Assembly: GCA_023313575.1 (NCBI GenBank)
Contig: JAJTTP010000002.1
Span: 620,001 to 684,000, forward strand
Length of the DNA: 64,000 nucleotides
Reading direction: 5' to 3'
Source: Eutypella sp. D-1
Taxonomy: Eukaryota > Ascomycota > Sordariomycetes > Xylariales > Diatrypaceae
Of this stretch, positions 9,202-19,978 are shown piece by piece. The position numbers and the translations under genes were made by a program. Under the pieces are notes generated by a model. The model had not been told where the DNA came from and searched no databases. It saw only the letters and a list, made by a program, of their open reading frames with translations. Position 1 is the first letter of the stretch, and each line of letters starts with the position of its first letter.

Positions 9202-11577
9202 ATGACTGGAAATCATCTCATAAACGTCCTTCCGACGCCCTCCTCTCTCCGGCCATCACCGCCCAAAACCTGCCAGAGGAGGAGCAAACAACAGAGTCTG
9301 TCCTCTTTACCGACTAATGCACCCGCCTTCTCTACTAAAATCCTCGATGGCTTCCTTTATTTCAAAGATGGCTTGTCACACGCTGAGCGTGAAGAGAGGC
9401 GCTTTCTCCAGGAGCGCAAGCAGACCTTGTGGACCATGATGCGCACTGCCGACTCGAGAGAACAGTGGGAGACCGCAGCGCGCGAACTCGACACCCTCGA
9501 AGGAAACGATAGGTGGAAGGATGACATTTCTAGCGGCGACTACAATCCGGCCTTGTTGAAGATCCGTCTACGGGAACTAGACGATGCCCGCACTAAAGGT
9601 GACCTGCGCGCCATGATGTATCTCGTCAGGACCGCTCTTTCTCGCGATCTTGGAGGAATGGGGAACATGGACCTCTATCGCCATTCCTACTATGGTACTA
9701 AGAGACTGATCGAACGATACGTGGACTCGGCTTTAAAGACCATCACCACCTTGGTAGAGAGGAGTACCCAACATCTTCCAGATGATCTCGAGCCGAAGGA
9801 CCTTCTTGATGCCGTGCTCTACGCCCGCCAGAGTTTCGGCCGGAGCGCCCTCTTACTCAGCGGGGGTGGCACTTTTGGCATGTCACACATAGGTGTCTTC
9901 AAATCCTTGTTTGAGGCGAAGCTGGTACCGCGTATCGTCTCGGGCGCTTCTGCCGGCTCTATCGTCTGCGCAATGGTGTGTACCAGAACGGACGATGAGA
10001 TTCCGGGGTTGCTGCGTGACTTCCCTTACGGTGACTTGGCCGTATTCGAGGAGGACGGCAACGAAGACGGTATTATTGACCATCTACGTCGGTTACTCAC
10101 CGAGGGAAATTGGTCTGATATCAAGCACTTGACCCGCGTCATGCGTGATCTTCTTGGCGACATCACCTTCCAAGAGGCTTACAACCGAACACGACGGATA
10201 TGCAATATTTGCGTCTCCTCCGCGTCTATCTACGAGCTGCCAAGGTTGCTGAATTATGTCACCGCTCCCAATGTTATGATCTGGTCAGCTGTCGCTGCAT
10301 CCTGCTCCGTGCCACTCGTCTTCAGCGCCGCGCCACTGCTCGTCAAGAATCCTTTGACTGGCGAGCACAGCCCCTGGAATCCCACTCCACAGATGTGGAT
10401 CGATGGGTCCGTCGATAACGATCTTCCAATGACACGTCTTGCCGAGATGTTCAATGTGAACCACTTCATCGTCTCTCAGGTTAACCCTCACGTCATCCCA
10501 TTTCTAGCCAGGGATGACTCGCTTTGCCCAGCCAGCACCTCGCCTGAAGAAACCAATCACAGGGAGGAGTCTGACTGGCTATACTCTTTAACAACTCTCG
10601 CCAAGGATGAAGCATTGCACCGCATGCAATTCATGGCTGAGCTGGGAATCTTCCCGAACTTGGTAACCAAGCTACGGTCAATACTGAGTCAGAAGTACTC
10701 TGGCGATATCAACATACTCCCGGCTGTGGGCGTATTGGATCTTCCAAGAATTCTGAGGAACCCTTCTACCGATTTCGTGTTACGCCTGAGTCTACTAGGC
10801 GAGCGCGCAACTTGGCCCAAGCTATCCCGCATACGCGATCGCTGCGCCGTAGAACTCGCCCTGGATCGAGCTGTTCACGCACTGCGTGCTCGTGTCGTGT
10901 TCAGCAAGAGTCAAGTCGACCTGCGCAGAATGAGCACGGGAGCACCAGCTAGTTTCCGCAGAGTAAGCAATGAGCGTCTGTCCGCAGGCCTGGCAAATGT
11001 CGAAGGGGTTACGGCGAGGGATAAGTTGAAGCATCGTCATAGGCGCTCGAGTGGAACCAATCTACTAGTGAATCCAGCCCCGCGCTACCATCATTCACAT
11101 TACTCACCCTCTAGGGTGACTGATGAAGAGACCGACGAGGAAGAACGCCTTGAGATGACTCGACGACATCAGCATGGAAAGCCGAGGCTAAGACTAAAGA
11201 AGCTTCCCAAGAATAATCCTTTCCAACGTGGCCCCACGACAGCCCCTATCATGTCCTCGTCCACTGATACGGATTCTTTCGATTTTTCTCGACCTGTGAC
11301 ACGTCCAAATACCAACGGTATCCCCGATCATTCGAGCCTCGCGATCCCCAAGAGCCTCTCGAACAAGTCGCTGGCACATTCTAACGACCGCGATGACATC
11401 TCGATCATCCAGGGGAAAACATTGACGTTACCTCATGAGGTCCCTGAGGACGAAAACGAATCCAGTAGAGATGATTCCTATTTATCCGACTCGGATATCG
11501 AGAATCACGGGAAATCTAGTGCATTACCACGTCCCGAAGGATTAGGTGCGCAGCATCCAAATGGGTTACCCGCGTAG
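9202..11577 (+). CDS. Patatin-like phospholipase / triacylglycerol lipase (Tgl3/4/5 type)
   Basis: Intron-less, 791 aa. The catalytic patatin domain lies at about residues 210-420: oxyanion loop GGGTFGMSHIGV, nucleophile elbow GASAGS (GxSxG) and the dyad Asp in DGSVDND. The N-terminal 200 residues match the helical region that precedes the patatin domain in yeast Tgl3/4/5 (conserved DLYRHSYYGTKRLIERY segment). The C-terminal 200 residues are polar, Ser/Arg/Asp-rich and probably disordered. Family members are lipid-droplet lipases that hydrolyse triacylglycerol and some have acyltransferase or phospholipase activity; which applies here cannot be told. The gene converges on the zinc-cluster regulator downstream. 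Confidence 0.85.
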   Translation: MTGNHLINVLPTPSSLRPSPPKTCQRRSKQQSLSSLPTNAPAFSTKILDGFLYFKDGLSHAEREERRFLQERKQTLWTMMRTADSREQWETAARELDTLEGNDRWKDDISSGDYNPALLKIRLRELDDARTKGDLRAMMYLVRTALSRDLGGMGNMDLYRHSYYGTKRLIERYVDSALKTITTLVERSTQHLPDDLEPKDLLDAVLYARQSFGRSALLLSGGGTFGMSHIGVFKSLFEAKLVPRIVSGASAGSIVCAMVCTRTDDEIPGLLRDFPYGDLAVFEEDGNEDGIIDHLRRLLTEGNWSDIKHLTRVMRDLLGDITFQEAYNRTRRICNICVSSASIYELPRLLNYVTAPNVMIWSAVAASCSVPLVFSAAPLLVKNPLTGEHSPWNPTPQMWIDGSVDNDLPMTRLAEMFNVNHFIVSQVNPHVIPFLARDDSLCPASTSPEETNHREESDWLYSLTTLAKDEALHRMQFMAELGIFPNLVTKLRSILSQKYSGDINILPAVGVLDLPRILRNPSTDFVLRLSLLGERATWPKLSRIRDRCAVELALDRAVHALRARVVFSKSQVDLRRMSTGAPASFRRVSNERLSAGLANVEGVTARDKLKHRHRRSSGTNLLVNPAPRYHHSHYSPSRVTDEETDEEERLEMTRRHQHGKPRLRLKKLPKNNPFQRGPTTAPIMSSSTDTDSFDFSRPVTRPNTNGIPDHSSLAIPKSLSNKSLAHSNDRDDISIIQGKTLTLPHEVPEDENESSRDDSYLSDSDIENHGKSSALPRPEGLGAQHPNGLPA

Positions 11578-12250
11578 CATTATGTGTCCATCGAGAACGT
11601 GGGGAATACAAAGCATTGGAAGTTACCAAGGTACACGCTGAACTCTGCAGCTGCAGATTCGCCGGCACTCGAATTAAACCATTTCATATGACGATTATCA
11701 TGTTGTGAAGAGCGAGATAAGAAGAGGGCTTACATCATACAAGACAAACATGGTGATGAACGTTATCATTTTCACTTCATCTAGATATGGTAACAGGGCT
11801 GGGCTTCCAAGTGGGTATATATTATTACTTCGAAATTCAGTTACTAGTATCATTAGATAGGTAGCATTGGGCGGCGCGGATGGCGGTGCATGTACAGGCA
11901 TGGCTACCCTCTGGCCATTGAAATCTAAATTGATCAAATCCATTAAGCAATGCTTGCTATAACCACATCGTCCTGTATATGTATGTACCGCAACCCACAG
12001 AGCAGGGTCGTCGGTGTGTGGGTGGAACGGCAACCAACGTACCTCTATATATCACATCCTTGATATGTTCCTCATTCCTCCTCCCTCGACTATTCACTTG
12101 AATTATCTACTACTATTAAAATGCATCGCGTTCATATTCGGTACAACCCACCCAACCCAAGCACCCCCCCGACATTTCCATGTGGCACCGGTAGTCACGA
12201 ACATGGTTAGGAGCCGCAGTATCCTTTAATGACAAATAGAGACAAGTCCG
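11578..12250. other. Convergent intergenic region
   Basis: Shared 3' region of the patatin gene (plus strand) and the tandem-zinc-cluster regulator (minus strand). AT-rich in places; no coding or RNA feature recognised. Confidence 0.6.
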
Positions 12251-15054
12251 TCAGTAGTCATCATTCATACCTCCCGATAACAAGTCCTCTGTCCCAGGGT
12301 ACCCCATCCAGGGGTTGAAAGCCAGCCCACGCTGTTCGCCTTCGTCCTGCAATCCCAAGGCGGGTGCATAATCGTTGTTGGAGGAAGGGTGCGCCTGGCT
12401 TCGCGAAACACCGCTCCAGGCCTCGGAGCCAGAGGCCACTGCCGGAGTGGATCGCTGGTCGGTGACGATCGAGGATGCCTCGCGAGAACCCTGGGTAGGC
12501 TGCCCGTTCCCGCTCTTCGGCCCCTGCGGTCCTCCTTCCGTAGAGGTCGCGGCGATGTCGTGGCTGTCGTCCACGAAGTCCGATTGCAAAAGAAGGCTCT
12601 GTATGGAGAGCCTCTGGCGAGAGTTGGCGAACTGCGACACGCCAGACGACACGCGCGGCGGGGGCACATCCGGCTCCTGCACGGCCTCCTTCATCTGGAG
12701 AGCCAGCCGCACAGAATAACTCGATATTAGACGCTCTAGCTCCTTCCGCTACAGATCATGTCAGCAACAACACACCACGGGGACTATTCAAGCGGCATTC
12801 TGCATAGACTTACCATAAGCTGTATAGGCGCGGAGGAGCGGAAATACTCCGTGATGATATGAAGACACGTTCTCGCCATGGCCATAGCCGCATCGGAGGC
12901 GGACCCCTCGGGGGACATGCGGGAGCGGAACAGTACGATTCGCGCGCTCTCGAAGGCGCAGACCGCGGCGTCGCGCTCGAGGAGACAGTCGGGCCTGCCG
13001 TGGTTTACGAAATCGGTCAGGATACGGATGATGCCCTCGGCGTGCTCGAGACATCGCCGCTGCATGCGGACGCGCTCGCTGGGGTGGATGTAGGCGAGCG
13101 CGGACGAGGGCGCCGCCTCGCTGTACCCGTCCATGAATATGCGGTATAGGTCGCAATGGCATTGGTGCCACGACATGTGGGCCATGATATACTGTGCTTG
13201 CCATCTGAGCCAGGTATTAGCTGCTATTTCTATTATACTAGGCAGCAGTATTCCATCCAGCCAAAAAATCCTACCGCAGATGTCTACGTGTTGATGCGAA
13301 TAAAACGTTTGTTGGGATCAAGGCAAGTCTGAGGCTAAAATCGCGGGTGCCGCTGTTACTTACCTACATCCTGCCAAGCTACTCACAGAGTATACCCCGA
13401 CAGACCCTAAAGAAGTCCTGAGGCACCTGAGATGATCCTCGAATCGCCTGATCGAATCGCCAACAGAGGTTGAGAGTTCCTCCCCGAGTCCTAGTCGTCG
13501 GATAAACCTGTTAAGATGTGTCAATGAGCATACATAGTGATTGATAGTGACAACGATGATGATGGTACCTACCTGAACACAGCTCTCCTTGCAGAGGTCA
13601 ACCGTAGAATGCTACCACGCAGGCCTACTACCCCTTGATTTTGGGAGGGGTTAGGCTGGAGGAACCCAGTTTCGCTGAACTGCCCGGCCTCGAAGAGGTC
13701 GTCGTCGCAGGGCAGTTGCATATGAATCGTCTCCTCGGGGTAGAGTTCGAATTCTCTTAAGCCGACACAAAAAAAGTCGTCTATCAGATATAATGACCAA
13801 AATAAGCGGCGCCTGGCTTCCCTATACGAAGAGAAGGGTCAGTATCTGGTACTCAGGAGGTCATCCGCAGAGGCCAGGAATGGAGACGGTGCTACAGCTA
13901 TCATAGCGACCAGACCTCGAATTTTACCGCGGAATAGAATACTGAGGCATAACGGGGGATAATTGAGTGTACTATAGTGAGCACTTACTGTGCAACAGGC
14001 AAGAGCTCCGAACGCTCGTAATTTAATCGAAGAGCCACTGCAGTTCTCGCGGCTAGTGACGCCAACATGAAGGCTGTTGGGTATTCCCCACTCTCTATGC
14101 GGTAATGGATCACGAGAAGGAGGGCTTGTAAGTGAAAGATAGAGGGGCGCCCCAGTTGTTGCAATATCGCCTGCTCGGCCTGCTGAATCCATAAATCATG
14201 ACATAACGAAGAACGGTGGAGTCGCAAGGCTGTCAAGGCGCATATTGCCAGCTTCAAAGGTCCGTTGATGGTGCCATCCCTGCACCGTTGAACGACTGTA
14301 GGTTGATGTAAGAAGGCAAACGACGGCAAGGGATATAGGTGCTGGAAGTAGTCCTGGACTAGTTCCAGTGCTGTTCTAGACTCTAGGGAGCCGCCTTCTA
14401 CGGACCCCATGAAGTCCATTGCCGGGATAGGCGGCCCGTTCCGCCCTGGAACGACTTGCGTCGCGTGAGCAAGGGGTGCGCCATTCTCAGGAGCGCTTTG
14501 GGATGGTGAGAGCCCCTCAATGGGAGAACCGCTCTGCTTCCTCGTTTTGGGATATGTGCAGGTGCGCCCCTTACGAGTACAGTTCGAGCAGCTGGGTAGC
14601 TCGCCGAGGCACCGCGTCTTCTTGAGATGACATTGACTACAGGCTTGTGTCCGGCGGCGTGGCTCGGGTGGCTTTAACACATAATGGCCAGGATCCTGAC
14701 TCAGTTGTCGAAACGAACATTCGAAATTGAGCCGCTCGCAGTTCCCGCAGAAGTCCTGTCGCCCATCGCAGCGTACCTTGATTCTACGTCAGTACGTATT
14801 TCAAACATAGGTGGCGGCAATTAACACCGATGTGGCGTCCGGATAAGGGACGCTCCACGGTAATTCAGTATTAGGCAGACCTTTCGGATCCTGCATTGGG
14901 AACAGGTGGCTCGTTTTCCGAGCAAATCAGAAGACGCCCGGGGTGCTGCTCTAGCGGGCCCCCGGGGGCGCTGTTGCGAACTCTCTACAGCACGAGGCTT
15001 GTGGGCGCCGTTACTGCTCTCCAATGGGCGTAGAGGACGGGGAGGAGCGGTCAT
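12251..15054 (-). CDS. Transcription factor with two tandem Zn2Cys6 clusters and a fungal-specific TF domain
   Basis: Seven exons, all in phase: 15054..14881, 14776..13989, 13821..13573, 13507..13387, 13334..13288, 13204..12814, 12748..12251, giving 755 aa. Cluster 1 is CSQCRIRK (exon 1) joined to VRC...CGNC...C (exon 2); cluster 2 follows about 30 residues later as CSQCHLKKTRC...CSNC...C. Both have the standard CX2CX6CX6CX2CX6C spacing. A fungal-specific TF middle domain follows, with RRRLFWSLYLID and SWHQCHCDLYRIF. The C-terminus is Ser/Gln/Gly-rich. The split of cluster 1 by an intron hides it from simple ORF finding; that intron has a weak GTCTGC donor and an AAG acceptor. Met at 15093 is an alternative start. 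Zn2Cys6 factors bind CGG-type DNA sites in the nucleus. It is divergent from the MFS gene, a common regulator-transporter arrangement. Confidence 0.85.
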
Positions 15055-16280
15055 CGGCGATAAAGTGCGACACTGCAAAGAGCAGAAGATCAACAGATAC
15101 TGGCGTGCGGGGGTAATGGTCCGCTTGAATTGATTCCCGCTCTAGCTGTAAGTCGGTCTGCCTATTACTAGACACTTTCGGGCAACTCATTCAATCTTCG
15201 AGACAGGCGGACTGCAGGCTCTCTTTCCTGTTGAAGTAAACTCGGTCAATAACTGTCAATACTTTCGCCGTCCAGGGTAATGACCGCCCGTCTCACTCTA
15301 TATCAAACAAGCTACTGCTTGTTGTCTGCACACTCACCGAGTGCCTGGGTACGTAAGTAGAAGACTTCAAGTGCTGGGTGCGACCATCCAATAGTACACC
15401 CTACTGACCGAGCGCCCGGTGCTCATGCCTGCATACGCGGGAGTTTAATCAGGCTTTCCCTTGGCGAGACCAATGACTGCGGGGGAAATATCTGGGGTAA
15501 CGCTATAATATTCCGGGGGTTGATGGTAAAGGCCAGGCGATCTTTCAGCGTTGTGATACCAACTAAACAAGCTGAGGAGAGAGATTCGATGCTTTACAGA
15601 GAAAGGAGTAATCTGACTTCCTTCATCGCCTTCCAAATTAGATACAGAGAGGAAGTAGGCCGAAGAGGAAGAGAAGGCGATTGCTACGTCACCTAAGCCC
15701 CCCCTTGTTCGATGACAACGTGCAGGGATGAGATCCCGTCATTTATAGCGCGGATTTCACAACACTCGTGTGCTGTAACAACTCTGAACCGTCAATAATA
15801 ACAAATCAATGTTTAATGAATTCTTCGTATAGCCCAATCACGCCTTTATAGCTTCAGCCGCTCTTTACGTAGTGCGCCGCCTTCACGAGGCTGGAACCTC
15901 TTGCGCCGGAATAGCCTTAAACACTGAAAATGTGAGTCGGATACAACGACGTTCGGGCGGGCGCTGTTTGTGTATGGATCTGGGGAGATGAATGCCATGC
16001 ATTGGCAATCCTGCCCCCAAAAAGATTGACCGTAGAAAGTTAGCTGACCGCTTTTGAAGCCGAGTAAGCGGCTTGCCGACTTCTGTCCTATTTCTAGTAG
16101 TATACGTGCTACATTATATGCTATTACCTTCAACGCGCCTAGTTCATCTAGGCTCGTATACACCTAGAAGCCCTTTGGAGTTACGAATCAAACTGCTGTC
16201 ATCGTACGTCTAGAACGCCCACTCGGTCGCATGCTTTACCTGGTATCGGACCACGAGCCGTTATCATCACCATCATCAAT
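15055..16280. other. Divergent intergenic region between regulator and MFS transporter
   Basis: About 1.2 kb shared promoter. Short open frames on the minus strand (15445-15636, 15846-16163) show no family similarity. A CGG-N8-CCG inverted triplet lies at 16247-16260. Confidence 0.55.
16247..16260. promoter_or_regulatory. Possible Zn2Cys6 site, CGG-N8-CCG
   Basis: CGG at 16247-16249 and CCG at 16258-16260 form an inverted triplet pair separated by 8 bp, the kind of element bound by dimeric zinc-cluster factors. It lies only 20 bp before the MFS start codon, so it may be within the transcript and may be chance. Confidence 0.25.
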
Positions 16281-18782
16281 ATGGGGAAGGCATTAGGCAC
16301 ATTCAGGGCGATTTACCTAGTGGCCTTGTGCTGCGTCGGCAGTTTCTTGTTTGCGTATGAAGAGACCCCTCTTCGTTCTACGGGTAGCTACAGGTTCGAT
16401 TTAGGCTGACCACAGCCAAGCTATGACACCGGCGTTATTGGCGGCGTCCTGACGCTACAGTCGTTCCAGAAGGATTTTGGTATCACGCCAGCCAACCGGG
16501 CGTCCGTCGCTTCAAATGCAACGAGCCTTCTGCAAGCTGGAGGTGCGACCCATCCAAGTCCGCTGTGCCCTTGATGTGCGACCCTACTGATGACATTTCG
16601 CAGCCTTCTTTGCGTGCTTCTTCGTATGGCCATTTACGGCACGCTTCGGTCGACGATGGTCTATCGCACTTGCGTCGTTTATCTTTTGCATCGGGGGGAT
16701 CATACAGGCAATCAATACACACTCACTAGCAGCATTTTATGTCGCCAGGGTTGTTAGCGGTATTGGTGTGGGAAGTAAGCATGCTAAATGGACCCTCACT
16801 CCCCCCCTACTCCTTTCAGCTCAGCTGAAGTTACGTCTCATGCATCCGTCGCTAACGCCGTGGGATGACAGTGGCAACCGTTATCATCCCGATGTACTCA
16901 GGTGAGTGTTAGGCTTGCCCGTGAAAATCAATTGATCCCAATCAGCTAACAGTCGGCCGCAAGCCGAGATGGCACCCAAGGAAATCAGAGGAAAGCTGGG
17001 CTCGATGTTTCATTTCCTTTTTACGTGCGGTGTCATGACATCGTACTGGGTTGATTACGGGGTATCTGAGAACCTCCCAGCAGTGACGAAACAATGGCAG
17101 ATACCCATCGGACTTCAGGTGAGCGGCCCAATCTTGTGCTGCGACCTGAATTTAGCATTTCGACCCAGACTACTACAGAACTGGATCTCGGGGTCGAAAG
17201 ATAGGAGGTGTGATCCAAGAACAAGCGCTAATTTAGGAAAATCGTGTAGCTGGCCCCAGGTGGCATCCTAGGGCTAGGCATGCTCCTAACTCGGGAGAGC
17301 ACCCGCTGGCTGGCAAAGAAGGACAGGCACGAAGAAGCACTACAGTCTCTCATCTGGGTCCGAGGTGGCGAGGATACCACACCAGTCAGAGAAGAGTAGG
17401 CGCCCATCCCTATGAAAAGGGAGGAGAGGGGGGTGGGGAGGGATATAAGGCTGATGAGTCTCCTTAGGTTCGCTGAAATCATCGCGGGCATCCGTGAAGA
17501 GGAACAGGTTACGGGGGGTGTCACCTGGAGGGAGATGTGGCTTCCGGCTAATCGATACCGTCTCATGCTTGCAATCACGCTCCAACTAGGTAGGACAAAA
17601 TCTCGAAGACATCATTGTGCTGATTGCTCATGCACTCTCTAGGTGCTCAACTCACCGGCAACACTTCTTTGGCTTACTGTAGGTCTTACACAGCTAGGTG
17701 CCCCTTTGAAAGTAAATCAAAAAGGTTTGTAGCTGATGCTCGCAGATGCCCCTCAAATCTTCAAGGCAGTCGGCGCGGGCGATGCGAGCCTCTTGATTAG
17801 CGGTTTCTTTGGCGTCGTTAAGGTCGTGTCATGCCTCTTTTTCCTGCTCTTCCTTGTGGAGAGGATCGGGCGCCGTGGATCTCTACTCGGTGGAGCTTTC
17901 TTAATGGGCGCCTACATGCTCATTATTGCAGTGTTGTCGGCGGTCTATCCACCGGTGGAAGGCCAAGGGGTTACCCCGACCGGGGCCGCCTCGGTAACAA
18001 TGGTTTACCTAGAAGCAAGTCAGTATAGCCACGGCCTTCCCTTCTTGCCTTGCGCATCTGGTCGAGTCACCTAGTCGAAACCGGTCTTGTTTACGCTCAC
18101 GAGCATGGAATATACTAACAACTCCAGTGAGCTTCAATATCTCGTGGGGACCTGTACCGTGGGTGAGTGAACGAAATAATGCGTAGAACGTCTAGAGTGG
18201 TAGTGATTAACCATTACAAGCTCTACATGGGCGAAATCTTCCCTTCGAGGATTCGTGAAGCTGGCATTGCAGGTAGGTTCTCTTCGGATCTGGTTCATCA
18301 TCCCATCCGAACTATCATAGATGTCAACTGACTACTAACGCTGAACAGTCGGTACAGCCACGCAGTGGTTATTCAACTTTGTCTTTTCGCAGATCACACC
18401 ACGTGCGGTAGAAAACATCGGCTGGAGAACATTCCTAATGTTCTGTATCTTCAACTGGGCACTGGTTGTCTATACCTGGTTCTTCATCAAAGAGGTACCT
18501 AAGCGCCTACCTATCATTAGGGGATAAGTTTGCTAACAAAAGGAAGACCAAGGGCAAATCCCTAGAAGAAATGGAAGCGCGTAAGTACTACTCCCAGCAC
18601 CATAATCATGACCTACCGCATGTAGTACACCGGGGATACTGACGATCTGGCCATGAACAGTGTTCGGATCATATGGAACGGCGATCGATGTAGGAAAGGT
18701 TCACAGAGAAGTGCATGATGAACTTGCGCAAAGGGGACAAGCCGACCAAGCCGAAGGCGTAAGGGGGGACCGAGAGGTTTAG
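16281..18782 (+). CDS. MFS sugar-porter family transporter (quinate/hexose-permease-like)
   Basis: Fourteen exons whose junctions are all in phase, giving 505 aa. Introns: 16355-16420, 16543-16603, 16775-16871, 16902-16963, 17119-17249, 17396-17467, 17590-17642, 17679-17745, 18019-18127, 18163-18220, 18273-18348, 18495-18546, 18581-18660. The protein has the 12-TM sugar-porter landmarks: FLFAYDTGVIGGVL in TM1, ARFGRRWS after TM2, GIGVG in TM4, RESTRWLAKK after TM6, VERIGRRGS in the second half, PSRIRE, and ETKGKSLEEME after TM12. It should act at the plasma membrane as a proton-coupled importer of a sugar or a quinate-like compound. The intron number is high for this family in filamentous fungi. 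It sits divergent from a zinc-cluster regulator that may control it. Confidence 0.88.
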
Positions 18783-19298
18783 CTACTACTCCAAGTAATT
18801 GGAAGAGTTGTGTATGGTCCGGTCCTAGAACAGAGTTGATAATAAACGACTGAACATATTCTTTGGCCGGCCTTCCTGACACTTGCCTGGACAAGTTATT
18901 CTTTGGTGTTTAGCATAGAAAGGCAGCTACAATTCAGCCAAATGTTCTTATACAATTGATTTAATTTGCGTTTAAGTGGAAGCTATCAAGGTATCAATCC
19001 TTAGAATTTGTAGGTAGAGTAATTCCAGGTTGGTTTGTTCTGAGGTTGTTGATATCGGGAGATAGATCCCGGGCTACTTGGAGATGGTAACAACTCGAAG
19101 GGACATAACACCTACTTGCACAGTATTGATAACCTTGGAATGCTTTGCTGATAAGAGTACTTATCTTATCTACCTAATGTTGAGGGAGGGAGGGGTATAA
19201 AGTGGACCCGGTCAAATAAATTAAGGTGCACCCCTCCTTCCCTATCGACGGGCTACATAACCTAAAATTTCACTTGTTCCTTACATCAAATCAGCAAA
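18783..19298. other. Intergenic region upstream of tRNA-Arg
   Basis: 3' flank of the MFS gene and upstream flank of the tRNA. No other feature recognised. Confidence 0.6.
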
Positions 19299-19402
19299 GG
19301 TCGCGTGGCCCAATGGCAAGGCGTCTGACTACGACGGGTTCAACTTCCAGTTAAACCACTCGGTTGATCAGAAGATCGTGGGTTCGAATCCCATCGTGAT
19401 CA
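19299..19402 (+). tRNA. tRNA-Arg(ACG) with a 32-nt intron
   Basis: Folds as a complete tRNA: acceptor stem GGTCGCG/CGTGATC (two G-U pairs) with discriminator A, A-box TGGCCCAATGG, anticodon stem TCTGA/TCAGA, and B-box GGTTCGAATCC. The loop reads C-T-A-C-G-A then, after the intron, A, giving anticodon ACG (read as ICG; decodes CGU/CGC/CGA). The intron 19335-19366 sits one base 3' of the anticodon, the canonical place for nuclear tRNA introns. The terminator follows at once. Confidence 0.93.
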
Positions 19403-19403
19403 C

Positions 19404-19408
19404 TTTTT
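19404..19408 (+). terminator. RNA polymerase III T5 terminator
   Basis: TTTTT starts two bases after the tRNA-Arg discriminator base, as expected for a Pol III transcript end. Confidence 0.85.
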
Positions 19409-19978
19409 AGGGTTTTCTTTAAGTTCTTTTTGGTGTCATTTTAATTTTTTCCCCGGCCAACATGTCTTATTATACAACAAACTCGCGCTGGTACCGTTAT
19501 GGTCAGGTTTTTTCTTTGAAAAAAGTCTCTGCTGTCATTTCTATTTAGTTAATCAACCACGTAAACAAACAAGCTAGTGAGTAAGCCGGTCTTGATAACC
19601 TCTGTCGTACAGCCACGGGCGCTTAGCTTTTTATTAAATTTCTCTCTTTGCACCGTTTACTTCTATGGTCGACCCCCCTGCCGCTAGGTATTTCACCATA
19701 GATACCGCGGCTTATAACAAGAGCCATTTGATATGAACAATGAATCACCATTCGCCTCACATCTAATATGTAAGTAGATATATATGAGCATGGGGTGGGA
19801 AAATGCTTAATTTAGGGCATTACTATCAGACCGAGGGCTGGAGAATGAAGCTGCTTTATAAATGACATTTATTTCACTTTGCTTTTTATCCATCTAGTAA
19901 GGGATTCCTTCCCATCCATGGAGGCGCACCGCGCTCCACCCCCCCAAGAAAGCCAGCTCTAAAGCATTGCCATTTTCA
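19409..19978. other. Intergenic region
   Basis: Between the tRNA and the 3' end of the adenylosuccinate lyase gene. AT-rich stretches with T-runs; nothing recognised. Confidence 0.6.
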
